A stretch of 21,383 nucleotides of DNA, taken from positions 1-21,383 of the forward strand of contig JAFLJU010000424.1 in assembly GCA_022712835.1 (NCBI GenBank), written 5' to 3'. Position 1 is the stretch's first letter, and each line of letters starts with the position of its first letter. A program made the position numbers and the translations under genes. Under the pieces are notes generated by a model that made no database searches, was not told the DNA's origin, and was given only the letters and a program-made list of their open reading frames with translations. The stretch comes from Desulfobacteraceae bacterium. Lineage in GTDB: Bacteria > Desulfobacterota > Desulfobacteria > Desulfobacterales > Desulfobacteraceae. Below are positions 1 to 8,145 of the stretch, piece after piece.

Positions 1-567
1 CGCCGCAACTTCAGGTTCTCCTGTCAGCAGATCTGGTTCTTCTGACAAAAGAGTGTCTGTTTCAAAATCCAGAGGGTTTATGTCCAGATCATCCGGATCT
101 GACAGTCCTGCTTTATATTCCGGTTCCTCTTCCAGGTCATATTCCGGAAGATTGATGGACATTTCGGTTAGTTCTTGTGGGTCTATATCGTGCTCTTCCA
201 ACTCGATTTCATTAAGTCCGGTTTCCACCAAGGCGATACCGTCAGAGAAAGGATACTCCTGGCCAACCTGGGTATCAAATCCGTCCAATTCCATTTCCGG
301 TGCAAGGGTGTCCTCTTTTTCTGATTCGGCAATGTAATTGCCCTCCCTGTCAAAGAGCAGGCTGCCGCTTAAATTGATATCAAAGTCCAGCCTGAAAGCA
401 ATTTTATTGTTGTGAACTACGATCTGTCCACCCTTTGAAGACAGGGCGGAAACAGCCATCCGCTCCTTTAGAATCTGTCGGACAGCATCCAGGTCCAGAT
501 CTTCCCGTACCGCTTCAATCAGATCTTTTTCGCCGTCTTCAATGACTTGCGGGTCTGTTATTTTCAT
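1..567 (-). CDS. Acidic protein of unknown function (C-terminus beyond window)
   Basis: The reading frame is open from an ATG at 567 to the window edge, giving 189 residues with no stop, so the gene is partial. A GAGG ribosome-binding site lies 8 bases before the ATG. The start is 14 bases after the stop of the receiver-domain fusion gene, so it is very probably the next gene of the same operon. Residues 1-90 look like a small folded domain (predicted helix, then strands around VVHNNKIAFRLDFDINLSGS). From about residue 90 onward the chain is very rich in Asp and Glu, with recurring short blocks such as DLEEEPEY and SDPDDLDINPLDFE, suggesting a long acidic, probably disordered segment. I do not recognise the family. 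Its position suggests a role with the ABC/receiver system, but that is inference only. Confidence 0.8.
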   Translation of the reverse strand, partial: MKITDPQVIEDGEKDLIEAVREDLDLDAVRQILKERMAVSALSSKGGQIVVHNNKIAFRLDFDINLSGSLLFDREGNYIAESEKEDTLAPEMELDGFDTQVGQEYPFSDGIALVETGLNEIELEEHDIDPQELTEMSINLPEYDLEEEPEYKAGLSDPDDLDINPLDFETDTLLSEEPDLLTGEPEVAA

Positions 568-581
568 GGATGATACCTCGT

Positions 582-1958
582 TTAAATATTGTATGCCTGA
601 TTGGCAAAACGGTTTTCGATGAATTTTTCAAGATCAATAATTTTACCGATTCCCATTTCGTCATGCATATACCGTTGAATCTTTTCCAGATCCTGGACTT
701 CGGGGTAGAGGCCGTCCCAACGGATGGCCTGGGGCTGTGAAAAAACATTTGTTAATACATCTGGATTCAGACCCATTTTGCCTTCCGGATCAAGAAACTT
801 GACGGCAATTTGTGCCGCCCGGTTTTTGTCATTTTCGATGTATTCTCCGGTTTCAATCATCAGGGAAACAAATTCCTGGGCCGCTTCCGGATGCTTCTGA
901 ATAAAATCTTCTTGCATGGCCACCACACAGCAGGGATGATTGTCCCAGCGGCTGGCTGAATAAAATTCCAGATTTCCGATGTTGTTAACGATGGCTTTTG
1001 TGGCCACGGGTTCTGCAACCATGAAGCCTGCAACATCCTCGTTCTCTTTCATTATTTCCGGCATTTTAATGGGGGGGACTACCTCAAATCGAACGTTTAT
1101 CGCTTTTTTGCCCGGCACACCTGGTTTTAAACCCAATTCCTTTAAAAATTTATGGGCCAGCATATGGTGGACAGACATTTTATGGGGGATATCAACCACC
1201 TTGTACTTATAAAAGCTCTGGAGGGAATCAAATCTTGGATCATAATGTCTGGACCTGACAAAGGTAGATCCGTTTTTATGGGCAAAAAGTACCAGTTTTA
1301 TGGGAGAATCATAGGCAAACAAGTCCATGGCGATTGGAGCCAAGACCAAGGCGCAGTCGATTTCTCCGTTTTCAAGACCTTCCTGGATGGGGTTCCATCC
1401 TCCCTTAAGTGTGGTGGTCAGGTCAAAATGTTGGGGTTCCACATCCCCGGATTCAATTCTGTGTTTGAGGGCACCCAGTGCAAGGTGATCGGTAATTTGA
1501 ATATGGGCCACGTTCAGTTCAACCCTGCCGCCGATGGTGCTTCTTTGTTTTTGGGTGGATTTAGCGGTTTCCATGCCGCCAGCAAAGGCTTGTTCAATAG
1601 CTTTGCCAATTTGCTCAGCATCAAATGGCTTAGGGACATGGCCGTTTCCACCGGCTTCTTTGATGTTTAACTGCTGGCCTTTGTCCGACTGGGCCGTGGC
1701 CATGATAAAGGGCAGGTTTTTGAATTCGTCGGTGGCCCGGAGTGCGATTAAAAATTCCAGTCCATCCATTGTGGGCATATTCCAGTCACTGACCACCAGA
1801 TCCGGCTTTTCAGCCTTTACTTTTTCAAGTCCGTCTGCACCGTTAACCGCCATGACAAGATTTGTATATCCGGCTTTGGCCAGGATTTGTTTGAACATCA
1901 TGCGCATGGTTCCCGAGTCATCGGCCACTACTATTTTTATGTTTGGATCTACCGCCAT
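582..1958 (-). CDS. CheY-like receiver domain fused to NrtA/SsuA-like substrate-binding domain
   Basis: This is a 458-residue two-domain protein with an AAGGAG site before its ATG. Residues 1-125 are a complete CheY-type receiver: acidic pair D13/D14, phospho-acceptor D58 in SDWNMPTMDG (very close to the E. coli CheY signature), T88 and K110 in the KPF motif. A short linker (about 126-144) leads to a NMT1/NrtA-type periplasmic-binding fold (about 145-450), with APIAMDLFA at 207-215, AEPVATKAI near 315 and a W-DNHPCC motif at 338-344. There is no signal peptide, so the binding domain should be cytoplasmic. It lies 44 bases after the permease gene of the same ABC operon. The domain calls are firm. 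The role, perhaps phosphorylation-dependent control of the transporter or coupling of ligand sensing to chemotaxis, is inferred. This architecture is unusual. Confidence 0.93.
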   Translation of the reverse strand: MAVDPNIKIVVADDSGTMRMMFKQILAKAGYTNLVMAVNGADGLEKVKAEKPDLVVSDWNMPTMDGLEFLIALRATDEFKNLPFIMATAQSDKGQQLNIKEAGGNGHVPKPFDAEQIGKAIEQAFAGGMETAKSTQKQRSTIGGRVELNVAHIQITDHLALGALKHRIESGDVEPQHFDLTTTLKGGWNPIQEGLENGEIDCALVLAPIAMDLFAYDSPIKLVLFAHKNGSTFVRSRHYDPRFDSLQSFYKYKVVDIPHKMSVHHMLAHKFLKELGLKPGVPGKKAINVRFEVVPPIKMPEIMKENEDVAGFMVAEPVATKAIVNNIGNLEFYSASRWDNHPCCVVAMQEDFIQKHPEAAQEFVSLMIETGEYIENDKNRAAQIAVKFLDPEGKMGLNPDVLTNVFSQPQAIRWDGLYPEVQDLEKIQRYMHDEMGIGKIIDLEKFIENRFANQAYNI

Positions 1959-2002
1959 AAAAAACTCCTTAGATAATTATATGATAGTTTTATTAAATTG
2001 TT

Positions 2003-2836
2003 TTATTCATTCTGGTACCAATTGATTTTATGCTGGAGTTTCTGGAAAACCCGGTCCAGAATAAAGCCTAAAATTCCAATGGCAATGATCATTGCCATGA
2101 GCTTATCATACTCCATGGTATCCCTTGCGTCATTGATAAGATAGCCAAGTCCTGAGGAAACACCTAAAAATTCCGCCGGAACCAGAACAATCCATGCCAC
2201 CCCTAACGCCAGCCTCAGGCTGGTCAGCATGTGGGGCAGGGACGATGGAATGATAATAGTCCGGATCAGTTGGTAATCGCTTGCCCCTTGGTTTAACGCC
2301 ATTTTTATCCATTGGGGATTAATATTTAAAACGCCAATCGTTGTATTGAGTATTATAGGACAAACGGTGGCCATTACAATCAAAAAATAAACCGCGGACT
2401 CAAAACTTGCAAATAAAAGCAGGGCAATGGGCATCCAGGACAGAGGACTGATCATTCGGATAAACTGGAGGGGTGAGTAGGATAGCCCCCGGAGTTTTGG
2501 ATAAAAGCCAATAATAATTCCCAGGGGAAATCCGATGATCGACGCTATAAAGATGCCCACAAAAATTCGCCGAAGACTTGCAAATACAGAAGACCAGAAA
2601 CGGCTGTCCTGGAATGCATCCATAAGAGCTGTCAGGGTGGGACCGGGTAAAAAACCGTTAAACAGGGAAAACTTTGGCTGGGTAAAAATGATCCCTGAGA
2701 CCAGCATCCAACCTCCTGCAAACAGTAAAAGTCCTATTATTTCATATTTCCAGCCGAATTCTAAACGGCCGAAAACAGCATTTAATCCTACTTGTCTGGA
2801 ACTTCGATATACAAATTTGTTAATTGATTTCAACAA
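2003..2836 (-). CDS. ABC transporter permease, NitT/TauT (SsuC/NrtB) type
   Basis: This 277-residue inner-membrane permease has about six hydrophobic segments (roughly 31-51, 90-111, 128-145, 148-168, 205-225, 245-262). The cytoplasmic EAA loop that docks on the ATPase is at about 180-201 (NQGASDYQLIRTIIIPSSLP). Family members import nitrate, sulfonates, taurine, bicarbonate or thiamine precursors with a soluble binding protein and a dimeric ATPase. The start is a TTG at 2836 with AGGGA five bases upstream, and no in-frame ATG occurs near it. The first 17 bases overlap the end of the upstream binding-protein gene, which points to translational coupling. The substrate cannot be read from the sequence. 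Confidence 0.92.
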   Translation of the reverse strand: MLKSINKFVYRSSRQVGLNAVFGRLEFGWKYEIIGLLLFAGGWMLVSGIIFTQPKFSLFNGFLPGPTLTALMDAFQDSRFWSSVFASLRRIFVGIFIASIIGFPLGIIIGFYPKLRGLSYSPLQFIRMISPLSWMPIALLLFASFESAVYFLIVMATVCPIILNTTIGVLNINPQWIKMALNQGASDYQLIRTIIIPSSLPHMLTSLRLALGVAWIVLVPAEFLGVSSGLGYLINDARDTMEYDKLMAMIIAIGILGFILDRVFQKLQHKINWYQNE

Positions 2837-3983
2837 TCTCTTCCCTTGAAAATGGTGTTTCTATATTACACTTACAAAATTGATGAATTCCCCCCATCTC
2901 ATCCATGGCTTTTCTGACAAACCGGTCATCAACCAATTGTTTTGTTGCATTACCCGCATCCAGGGTAGCAAGGAAATCTGTGTTCCCTTCGACCCGGGTG
3001 TGTTTCATCTGCTCCACAATAAAGCGGGTGGCAGAAGGGAAGGGAAAGGGTTGGAAACCAATTCTTTCCACATCCCATTGGGGGTGGGTAAGTTCTGAGG
3101 CCAACGGTTTTTCGAAAACCCGTGCCAGGACCTCTTGGGGAACCGGAAGGTATCCTTCTCCATCCCGGCTGAGAAGATGGGCGGTTTCCCTTGGGTTTTT
3201 CTGGCACCAGGCCTGGGCCCGGACAATGGCATTCATGGCTTTTTGTACCACAATAGGATTTTGATTGATAAAGGGTTCATTGGCCACAATAACGCAACAG
3301 GGATGATTTTTCCAGATATCTCCGGAAAATCTCATGATCCGGGCATTAAATTTTATCTGGGCCAGGGCATTAAAGGGGTCTGCCACAATAAAGGCATCGA
3401 TTCTTTTTCCCAGAAGGGCCGTGGGCATGTCCGGCGGCGATAGAATAAACAGATTGACTTCATTTGGGGCAAGTTTAGCCGATTGGGGTTTAATCACCGG
3501 CACAAGTCCCTGGGTCCGGATGCCCAACTGCAAAATCAGGTTGTGCATGGAGTACCAGGAAGGCACCGCCACCTGCTTTCCTGCCAAATCTGAAAATTTG
3601 TAGATTCCGGAATCTCCCCTTACGGTTATGGCACTGCCATTGGTGTGGTCCCAGGCCAGAACTTTTATCGGAACCTTTTGTTTAAACCGCATCCACACCG
3701 GGATCGGAAAGAGCATGTGGGTTAAGTTAAATTTTTGGGTCAAAAAGGACTCGGTTAATATTTTCCAGGATCTGACCATGACCGGTCTTTCAACCTTAAG
3801 TCCTTCCTGGGCAAAATAGCCAAGCCCGTGGGCCACCAGAAGCGGGGTCGCATCTGTTATGGGCAGGTATCCAAGCTTTAAGGGGGTAGGCTGAGCAAAT
3901 GCGGGGATTGCCCCGGGTAAAACCAATCCGGAACAGGCTGCTGCTGCCGTTTTTAAAAATTTTCGTCGTGACAAGGTGTCCAT
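2820..3983 (-). CDS. Tat-exported ABC substrate-binding protein, NitT/TauT type
   Basis: This 387-residue protein begins with a clear twin-arginine signal (SRRKFLK at 5-11), a hydrophobic stretch and a likely signal peptidase I site after AFA at residues 28-30. It should therefore be exported folded to the periplasm. The mature part is a NMT1/NrtA/SsuA-like binding fold: PLKLGYLPITDATPLLVA at 34-51, ADPFNALAQI near 201-210 and IWKNHPCC at 223-230. The WxxHPCC motif is shared with the two signal-less homologues in this operon. A G-rich ribosome site (GGGGG) lies just before the ATG. It follows the ATPase gene by 21 bases and overlaps the permease gene, so it should deliver ligand to that permease. 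Tat export hints at a bound cofactor or cytoplasmic folding. The ligand is unknown. Confidence 0.93.
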   Translation of the reverse strand: MDTLSRRKFLKTAAAACSGLVLPGAIPAFAQPTPLKLGYLPITDATPLLVAHGLGYFAQEGLKVERPVMVRSWKILTESFLTQKFNLTHMLFPIPVWMRFKQKVPIKVLAWDHTNGSAITVRGDSGIYKFSDLAGKQVAVPSWYSMHNLILQLGIRTQGLVPVIKPQSAKLAPNEVNLFILSPPDMPTALLGKRIDAFIVADPFNALAQIKFNARIMRFSGDIWKNHPCCVIVANEPFINQNPIVVQKAMNAIVRAQAWCQKNPRETAHLLSRDGEGYLPVPQEVLARVFEKPLASELTHPQWDVERIGFQPFPFPSATRFIVEQMKHTRVEGNTDFLATLDAGNATKQLVDDRFVRKAMDEMGGIHQFCKCNIETPFSREEIVEIN

Positions 3984-4004
3984 TATTCCCCCTTTATTGC
4001 AATG

Positions 4005-4772
4005 TTAAAGCATGCTTCGTTTGGCCAAGTAGGCATTTTTGAATCTGTTCAGGATTTTAACTCGGATTTCCTTGAACCTTGGATTATTTCGGTCCCTTGG
4101 ATAGTCTTCGTTGATTTCAAAGATATCCGTGATGTTTGCCGGCTCCCCTGCTAAAAGAATGATTTTATTGCCCATCCGTATGGCCTCGTCAATGTCATGG
4201 GTAACAAACACGGCTGTAAATTTTTCTGATAGCCATAAATTGACCAGTTCTTCCTGGATATGGGCCTGGGTAAAGGTATCCAAAGAGGCAAAGGGTTCAT
4301 CCAGGAGAAGTGCTTTGGGTAGCCCCACCAGGGCCCGGGCAAGACAAACCCGCTGGGCCATCCCCAGGGACAACTGGCTGGGTTTGGATTCGGAAAATCC
4401 GGCCAGTCCCATGATTTCAAGAAATTGATTTACCCGATAGTCGAGTTCTTTGGTATCGCCCCTGATTTTACAGCCATAGGCGACGTTCTCCTTTACCGTG
4501 AGCCAGGGAATAAGGGCCGGCTGTTGAAAAAGCATGGATCGCGAGGGGTGGATCCCCTTGATTTCCTGGCCGTCCACATGGATGCTGCCGGAGCTTGGTT
4601 GTTCAAGTCCTGCCAGAAGGTTTAAAAGAGTGGTTTTCCCGCACCCGGACTCCCCCAGTATGATCACAAAATCACCCGGGTCAATGGAAAAGGAAATATC
4701 TTTGAGTACTATATGGTCTGCCCTTTTAGCTCGTTTGTAGCTCTTGGAGATGCGTTCAATGTCAATTTTCAC
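4005..4772 (-). CDS. ABC transporter ATP-binding protein, NrtD/SsuB type
   Basis: This 255-residue ATPase powers the neighbouring permease. Visible motifs are Walker A GESGCGKTT at about 40-48, Q-loop FQQPALIPW at 82-90, signature LSLGMAQR at 134-141, Walker B LLLDEP at 155-160 with D158/E159, and the H-loop THD at 191-193. The signature has Leu where most family members have the first Gly (LSGGM or LSGGQ), a noticeable deviation. The start is GTG at 4772, which overlaps the TGA of the preceding gene as GTGA, so translation is likely coupled. The protein stops soon after the nucleotide-binding domain. The NrtA-like regulatory domain that cyanobacterial NrtC carries as a C-terminal fusion is here a separate gene immediately upstream. 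Confidence 0.94.
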   Translation of the reverse strand: MKIDIERISKSYKRAKRADHIVLKDISFSIDPGDFVIILGESGCGKTTLLNLLAGLEQPSSGSIHVDGQEIKGIHPSRSMLFQQPALIPWLTVKENVAYGCKIRGDTKELDYRVNQFLEIMGLAGFSESKPSQLSLGMAQRVCLARALVGLPKALLLDEPFASLDTFTQAHIQEELVNLWLSEKFTAVFVTHDIDEAIRMGNKIILLAGEPANITDIFEINEDYPRDRNNPRFKEIRVKILNRFKNAYLAKRSML

Positions 4773-5743
4773 AATTTCATTTCCGATATGGCTTTTGTCG
4801 CATGGGAAAACTTAAGAAAGGCGTCCAGATCAATGGCTTGGGGCATCACCCCCATGGTGTCTGTCATATAGGTTTGAATGATATCCAACGCGTCCTTGTC
4901 CGGGAATAATTTCGACGGGGTAAAACTTATCCCACTATTTAAAAAGGCCTCTTTGACAATCCCCTGTTCCTGACCCAGGAAATTTTGGGCAAAATTAAGG
5001 GTTTGTTCGTCTATTTGGTTTTTTTTAAGTTGCGTATCCAGGGCTGTGGCAGACTGAAAAAAGTGGTGAACCAGTTCTTCTACTGCTTTTTTTTGGGAGG
5101 TTTCCAACTTGTTTCGCACAACGAATCCGCAACAGGGATGATCCTTCCACAAGCTGTCCGAGGTACAGAACTTGTCTGCTTCCCCATTGGCTATGGCCTG
5201 GCTGCCATAGGGCTCTGGAGCCATATAAGCTGCAATATCAATGTCTTGGTCATTTTCAAGCATTTGGGGCATGAGAAAAGGACTGACGGCTTCCGTCGTG
5301 ATATCATTGGGATCTGATTTAGAGGGAGCGTAAGATTTAAGAGAGAAGCCCGCTGCGGTAAGAAGCTTATGGAGCAACAGGTGTTGAACAGACAAATTGC
5401 TGGGAATCAAAATGGTTTTTCCCTGTAAATCAACCAGGCTTTTTATACGGGCCTGCCTGTTTCTCACCATCAAACTACCGGATCTGTGAACAAACATCAG
5501 CATGGAAATATCAAGGCCCGAGGCAAATAGATCCATCGCCAGGGGAGCTGTTATAAACGCACCGTGGATATCGCCATTTCTTAAGTCGTCACAGATTTGT
5601 CCCCATGAATTCATGGGGATGTTTTCAAGGGTGGCGTGCTGTAATCGATCACCATTCGATTGAAGGCGGAAAACAGAGTATCCTAAAATCAGGTGATCAA
5701 TAATTTTTAAATGTCCGACGCGGATATTTATTTTTTTTTCCAT
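4769..5743 (-). CDS. Signal-less NrtA/SsuA-like substrate-binding domain protein
   Basis: This 324-residue protein is the first gene of the ABC operon, with GAGG five bases before its ATG. It has a NMT1/NrtA-type binding fold but starts directly with the first strand (KINIRVGHLKIIDHL) and has neither a Sec nor a Tat signal, so it should stay in the cytoplasm. It resembles the binding domain of the receiver-fusion protein more than the exported protein: APLAMDLFA at 66-74 against APIAMDLFA, and similar C-termini (YMTDTMGV against YMHDEMGI). LWKDHPCC is at 198-205. By analogy with the NrtA-like domain of cyanobacterial NrtC, it may sense an internal ligand and gate the ATPase whose gene it overlaps by four bases. 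That role is inference. Confidence 0.9.
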   Translation of the reverse strand: MEKKINIRVGHLKIIDHLILGYSVFRLQSNGDRLQHATLENIPMNSWGQICDDLRNGDIHGAFITAPLAMDLFASGLDISMLMFVHRSGSLMVRNRQARIKSLVDLQGKTILIPSNLSVQHLLLHKLLTAAGFSLKSYAPSKSDPNDITTEAVSPFLMPQMLENDQDIDIAAYMAPEPYGSQAIANGEADKFCTSDSLWKDHPCCGFVVRNKLETSQKKAVEELVHHFFQSATALDTQLKKNQIDEQTLNFAQNFLGQEQGIVKEAFLNSGISFTPSKLFPDKDALDIIQTYMTDTMGVMPQAIDLDAFLKFSHATKAISEMKL

Positions 5744-5767
5744 TAATACCTCTTTTTTCCCCTATTT

Positions 5768-5781
5768 GGTATTAATATACC
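5768..5781. promoter_or_regulatory. Inverted repeat upstream of the ABC operon (candidate operator)
   Basis: GGTAT-TAAT-ATACC forms perfect 5-base arms around a 4-base centre, ending 25 bases upstream of the first codon of the minus-strand operon. It lies in the 177-base divergent region shared with the cheD-like gene. A repressor or activator site is plausible, but the repeat is short and AT-rich and could be chance. Confidence 0.25.
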
Positions 5782-5920
5782 CCCAGATAAATAAGCTGAT
5801 ATATCGGCCATTACTATCACAGGCACAAAATTCTGGCAAGACCATTCACGGTTAGCGCTTGATATGATAAGCCGAATGTTATAAAACAAACCACCCTAAA
5901 ATAAATGACACATTAATGAT

Positions 5921-6433
5921 ATGACTCATGATTCTGAAAAACCTGTTACCAGAGATTATTTCCTAAAGCCGGGATATATATATTTGCCTGAAAAACCCAC
6001 CGTGATCTCCACGGTGCTGGGGTCATCGGTCTCTGTGTGTCTTTTTGATAAAACCCTCAAGGCAGGGGGGATGAATCATTTTTTGTTTCCGGTGGTTGAT
6101 ACCGGTAAAACGACAACTTCCCTGTACGGCAATGTCGCTGTTTTGACCCTGATCCGGATGATGCGGGGAAACGGATCTGATCTGTCAAAACTGGAAGCCC
6201 AGATTTTTGGTGGGGCCTACAATCCGTCTGAATCTTCCCGGGATATCGGGCAGGACAATGTCAACGCTGCCAGGATGATTTTACATCAGAAGAAAATAAA
6301 AATTGTTTCAGAGGATGTGGGGGGGGAACTGGGGCGAAAAATTGTTTTTAATACCCTGAACAATGAAATATTAACCCTGAAGGTGGATCGGCTCAGGGAG
6401 TCTGACTGGTATCCCTATGAAGGAGATCGTTAA
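5921..6433 (+). CDS. cheD: CheD-like protein with Ser at the catalytic Cys position
   Basis: This 170-residue protein has the CheD fold signatures: STVLGSSVSVCLFD at 30-43, GGMNHFLFP at 49-57 and a later IFGGAYNP segment. CheD deamidates glutamines of chemoreceptors and exchanges with CheC in the adaptation system. In the characterised Thermotoga enzyme the catalytic residues are Thr21, Cys27 and His44. Here Thr31 and His53 are kept with the same Cys-to-His spacing of 17, but the Cys position is Ser36 (codon TCG). The nearby Cys40 matches a non-catalytic position. The protein may be inactive as a deamidase or work as a binding protein. It is divergent from the ABC/receiver operon and ends four bases into the convergent ubiB-like gene. 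No clear ribosome site precedes the ATG, and an in-frame stop at 5906 rules out a longer start. Confidence 0.88.
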   Translation: MTHDSEKPVTRDYFLKPGYIYLPEKPTVISTVLGSSVSVCLFDKTLKAGGMNHFLFPVVDTGKTTTSLYGNVAVLTLIRMMRGNGSDLSKLEAQIFGGAYNPSESSRDIGQDNVNAARMILHQKKIKIVSEDVGGELGRKIVFNTLNNEILTLKVDRLRESDWYPYEGDR

Positions 6434-8130
6434 AGGCGTCCTTTTCGGATAATGGCTACCAATAGCCAGATCCCCATGATGGCAGCAGCGATAAATCCGG
6501 CAATTCCAATGACGGAAACCCCAAACAAAAGCGGTGGGATGTTTGAATTGAGCACAATGGCAGATCCTAAAATCAGGGCGGCAATGATAATGGAAAAAGA
6601 GATCCGGTTGCTGGTCTGATCCTGGGTGACCATCAAGCGATCAAGCCCTTCGATCTTCACGGTGGCTTTAAGTTTTCCCTGTTTTGCCAGTTGAACCAGG
6701 TCCATGGTATCCCCGGGCAATGTTTGGAGTAGTTTAAACGATTCCCGGGCAATTCCCATGACATCCTGGGCAATGCGGGAAGGAGAAAGTTTCAAAAATT
6801 TGGCAGCCTTTACATAGGGGATGGCATGGCCGACCATATCAAACTCCGGGTCCAGTTTTCTGGCAACCCCTTCTATGGAGATAAAGGCCTTCATCATTAA
6901 AAACAGATCCGGCGGAATTCTGAGGCCCTGGGATGCGCAGAGCTCAAAAAATTCATTGACCATGCGGCTGGTTTTAATCTCTTTCAAAGTTTTGGACAGA
7001 TGAACAGAGGAGAACCTCGCAATTTCTTTTTCAAGGGCGGCCATATCCGGTGGCTCTTCATATTCCGTAAGTTCACACAACAGCCTTGCCACAAGCTTTA
7101 TATTGCTCGATGCAAGGGCAAGGATCAGGTCCACAAAGATCTCCCGGGTGGTCTGGTCCACAAATCCGGTCATGCCGAAATCCACCGGGCAGATCCGGTT
7201 ATCATCCAGTATGAAAATATTGCCAGGATGTGGGTCGGCATGGAAGAATCCATGCTCAAACACCTGTTTCATGATAAAGTCGGCACCATATCGGGTGATT
7301 TTTTTTCGATCAAGGCCTGCCCTTTCAATGGCCTCAATATCATCGGCTTTGATTCCCTGGATAAACTCCATGGCCAGGACCCGTTCACTGGATGCTTGCC
7401 TATGGACCCTGGGGATATGGATGGTTGTGTCTTTGGCAAATTGCTGGGCCATCTGTTCCATGTTGGTGGCTTCTATGGTGTAGTCCAGCTCTTTTTCAAG
7501 GGTTTTTGCAAACTCTTCCACTATTCTGACCGGCCTGAACAAGGCCACTTCCTCAATGTTTTTTTCCATGATGGATGCCAGGTGATGGATGATTTCAAGA
7601 TCCGCTTCAATTATCTTTCGGATGCCAGGCCGCTGAATTTTAACCGCGATTTGTTCATTGTTTGATAGGCGTGCCCGGTGGACCTGGCCGATGGAGGCAC
7701 AGGCCAATGGGGTTTCATCCATGGATTTAAATATGGCGGTATGGGGGGTGCCAAATTCCGAGGCAATGATTTGCTTTACCTGGTCAAACCCAAAGGGCGG
7801 AACTCCGTCCTGGAGCTTTGAAAGTTCTGCTATCAGATCCAGGGGAACCAGATCCGGGCGGGATGAGAGAACCTGGCCCATTTTTATGAAGGTTGGGCCA
7901 AGTTCTTCCAATGCCATGCGTATTCTTTGGTTTTTAGACAGTTTCGCCACCCGCTCATGGGGAGTGGTAAAGGGGATCAGATTTAAGCCTGATTCAATAT
8001 AGCGGTCAATTTTCATGGCCTCTATAATATTTTCAAATCCGTATTTGAAAATAATACCAATGATCTGCTGGTATCGGATCAGGTGCCGATAGCGTTTACC
8101 AACCCTGCCTATGGTTTTAATGCTGAGCAT
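6430..8130 (-). CDS. UbiB/ABC1/AarF-family atypical kinase-like membrane protein
   Basis: This 566-residue protein carries the hallmarks of the UbiB (ABC1/ADCK) family: the KxGQ motif at 83-86 (KMGQVLSSRPDLVP), the Ala-rich loop ACASIGQVH at 143-151, the ATP-site Lys164 in AVKIQRPG, the catalytic loop HADPHPGN at 297-304 and VDFG at 316-319. Two hydrophobic segments near the C-terminus (about residues 510-560) anchor it in the membrane. Family members support isoprenoid quinone or lipid metabolism through ATPase activity rather than ordinary protein phosphorylation. In an anaerobe a menaquinone or lipid-related role is more likely than ubiquinone synthesis, so no gene name is given. It starts 15 bases after the phasin-like gene without an obvious ribosome site, suggesting co-transcription. 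Its stop codon overlaps the convergent cheD-like stop. Confidence 0.92.
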   Translation of the reverse strand: MLSIKTIGRVGKRYRHLIRYQQIIGIIFKYGFENIIEAMKIDRYIESGLNLIPFTTPHERVAKLSKNQRIRMALEELGPTFIKMGQVLSSRPDLVPLDLIAELSKLQDGVPPFGFDQVKQIIASEFGTPHTAIFKSMDETPLACASIGQVHRARLSNNEQIAVKIQRPGIRKIIEADLEIIHHLASIMEKNIEEVALFRPVRIVEEFAKTLEKELDYTIEATNMEQMAQQFAKDTTIHIPRVHRQASSERVLAMEFIQGIKADDIEAIERAGLDRKKITRYGADFIMKQVFEHGFFHADPHPGNIFILDDNRICPVDFGMTGFVDQTTREIFVDLILALASSNIKLVARLLCELTEYEEPPDMAALEKEIARFSSVHLSKTLKEIKTSRMVNEFFELCASQGLRIPPDLFLMMKAFISIEGVARKLDPEFDMVGHAIPYVKAAKFLKLSPSRIAQDVMGIARESFKLLQTLPGDTMDLVQLAKQGKLKATVKIEGLDRLMVTQDQTSNRISFSIIIAALILGSAIVLNSNIPPLLFGVSVIGIAGFIAAAIMGIWLLVAIIRKGRL

Positions 8131-8145
8131 AAAAAAGCGCCGTGC

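Noticed and set aside
1976..1981. TATAAT on the minus strand in the 44-base gap before the receiver-fusion gene as an internal promoter
   Set aside because: No acceptable -35 box lies 16-18 bases upstream; the AT-rich gap makes a chance match likely.
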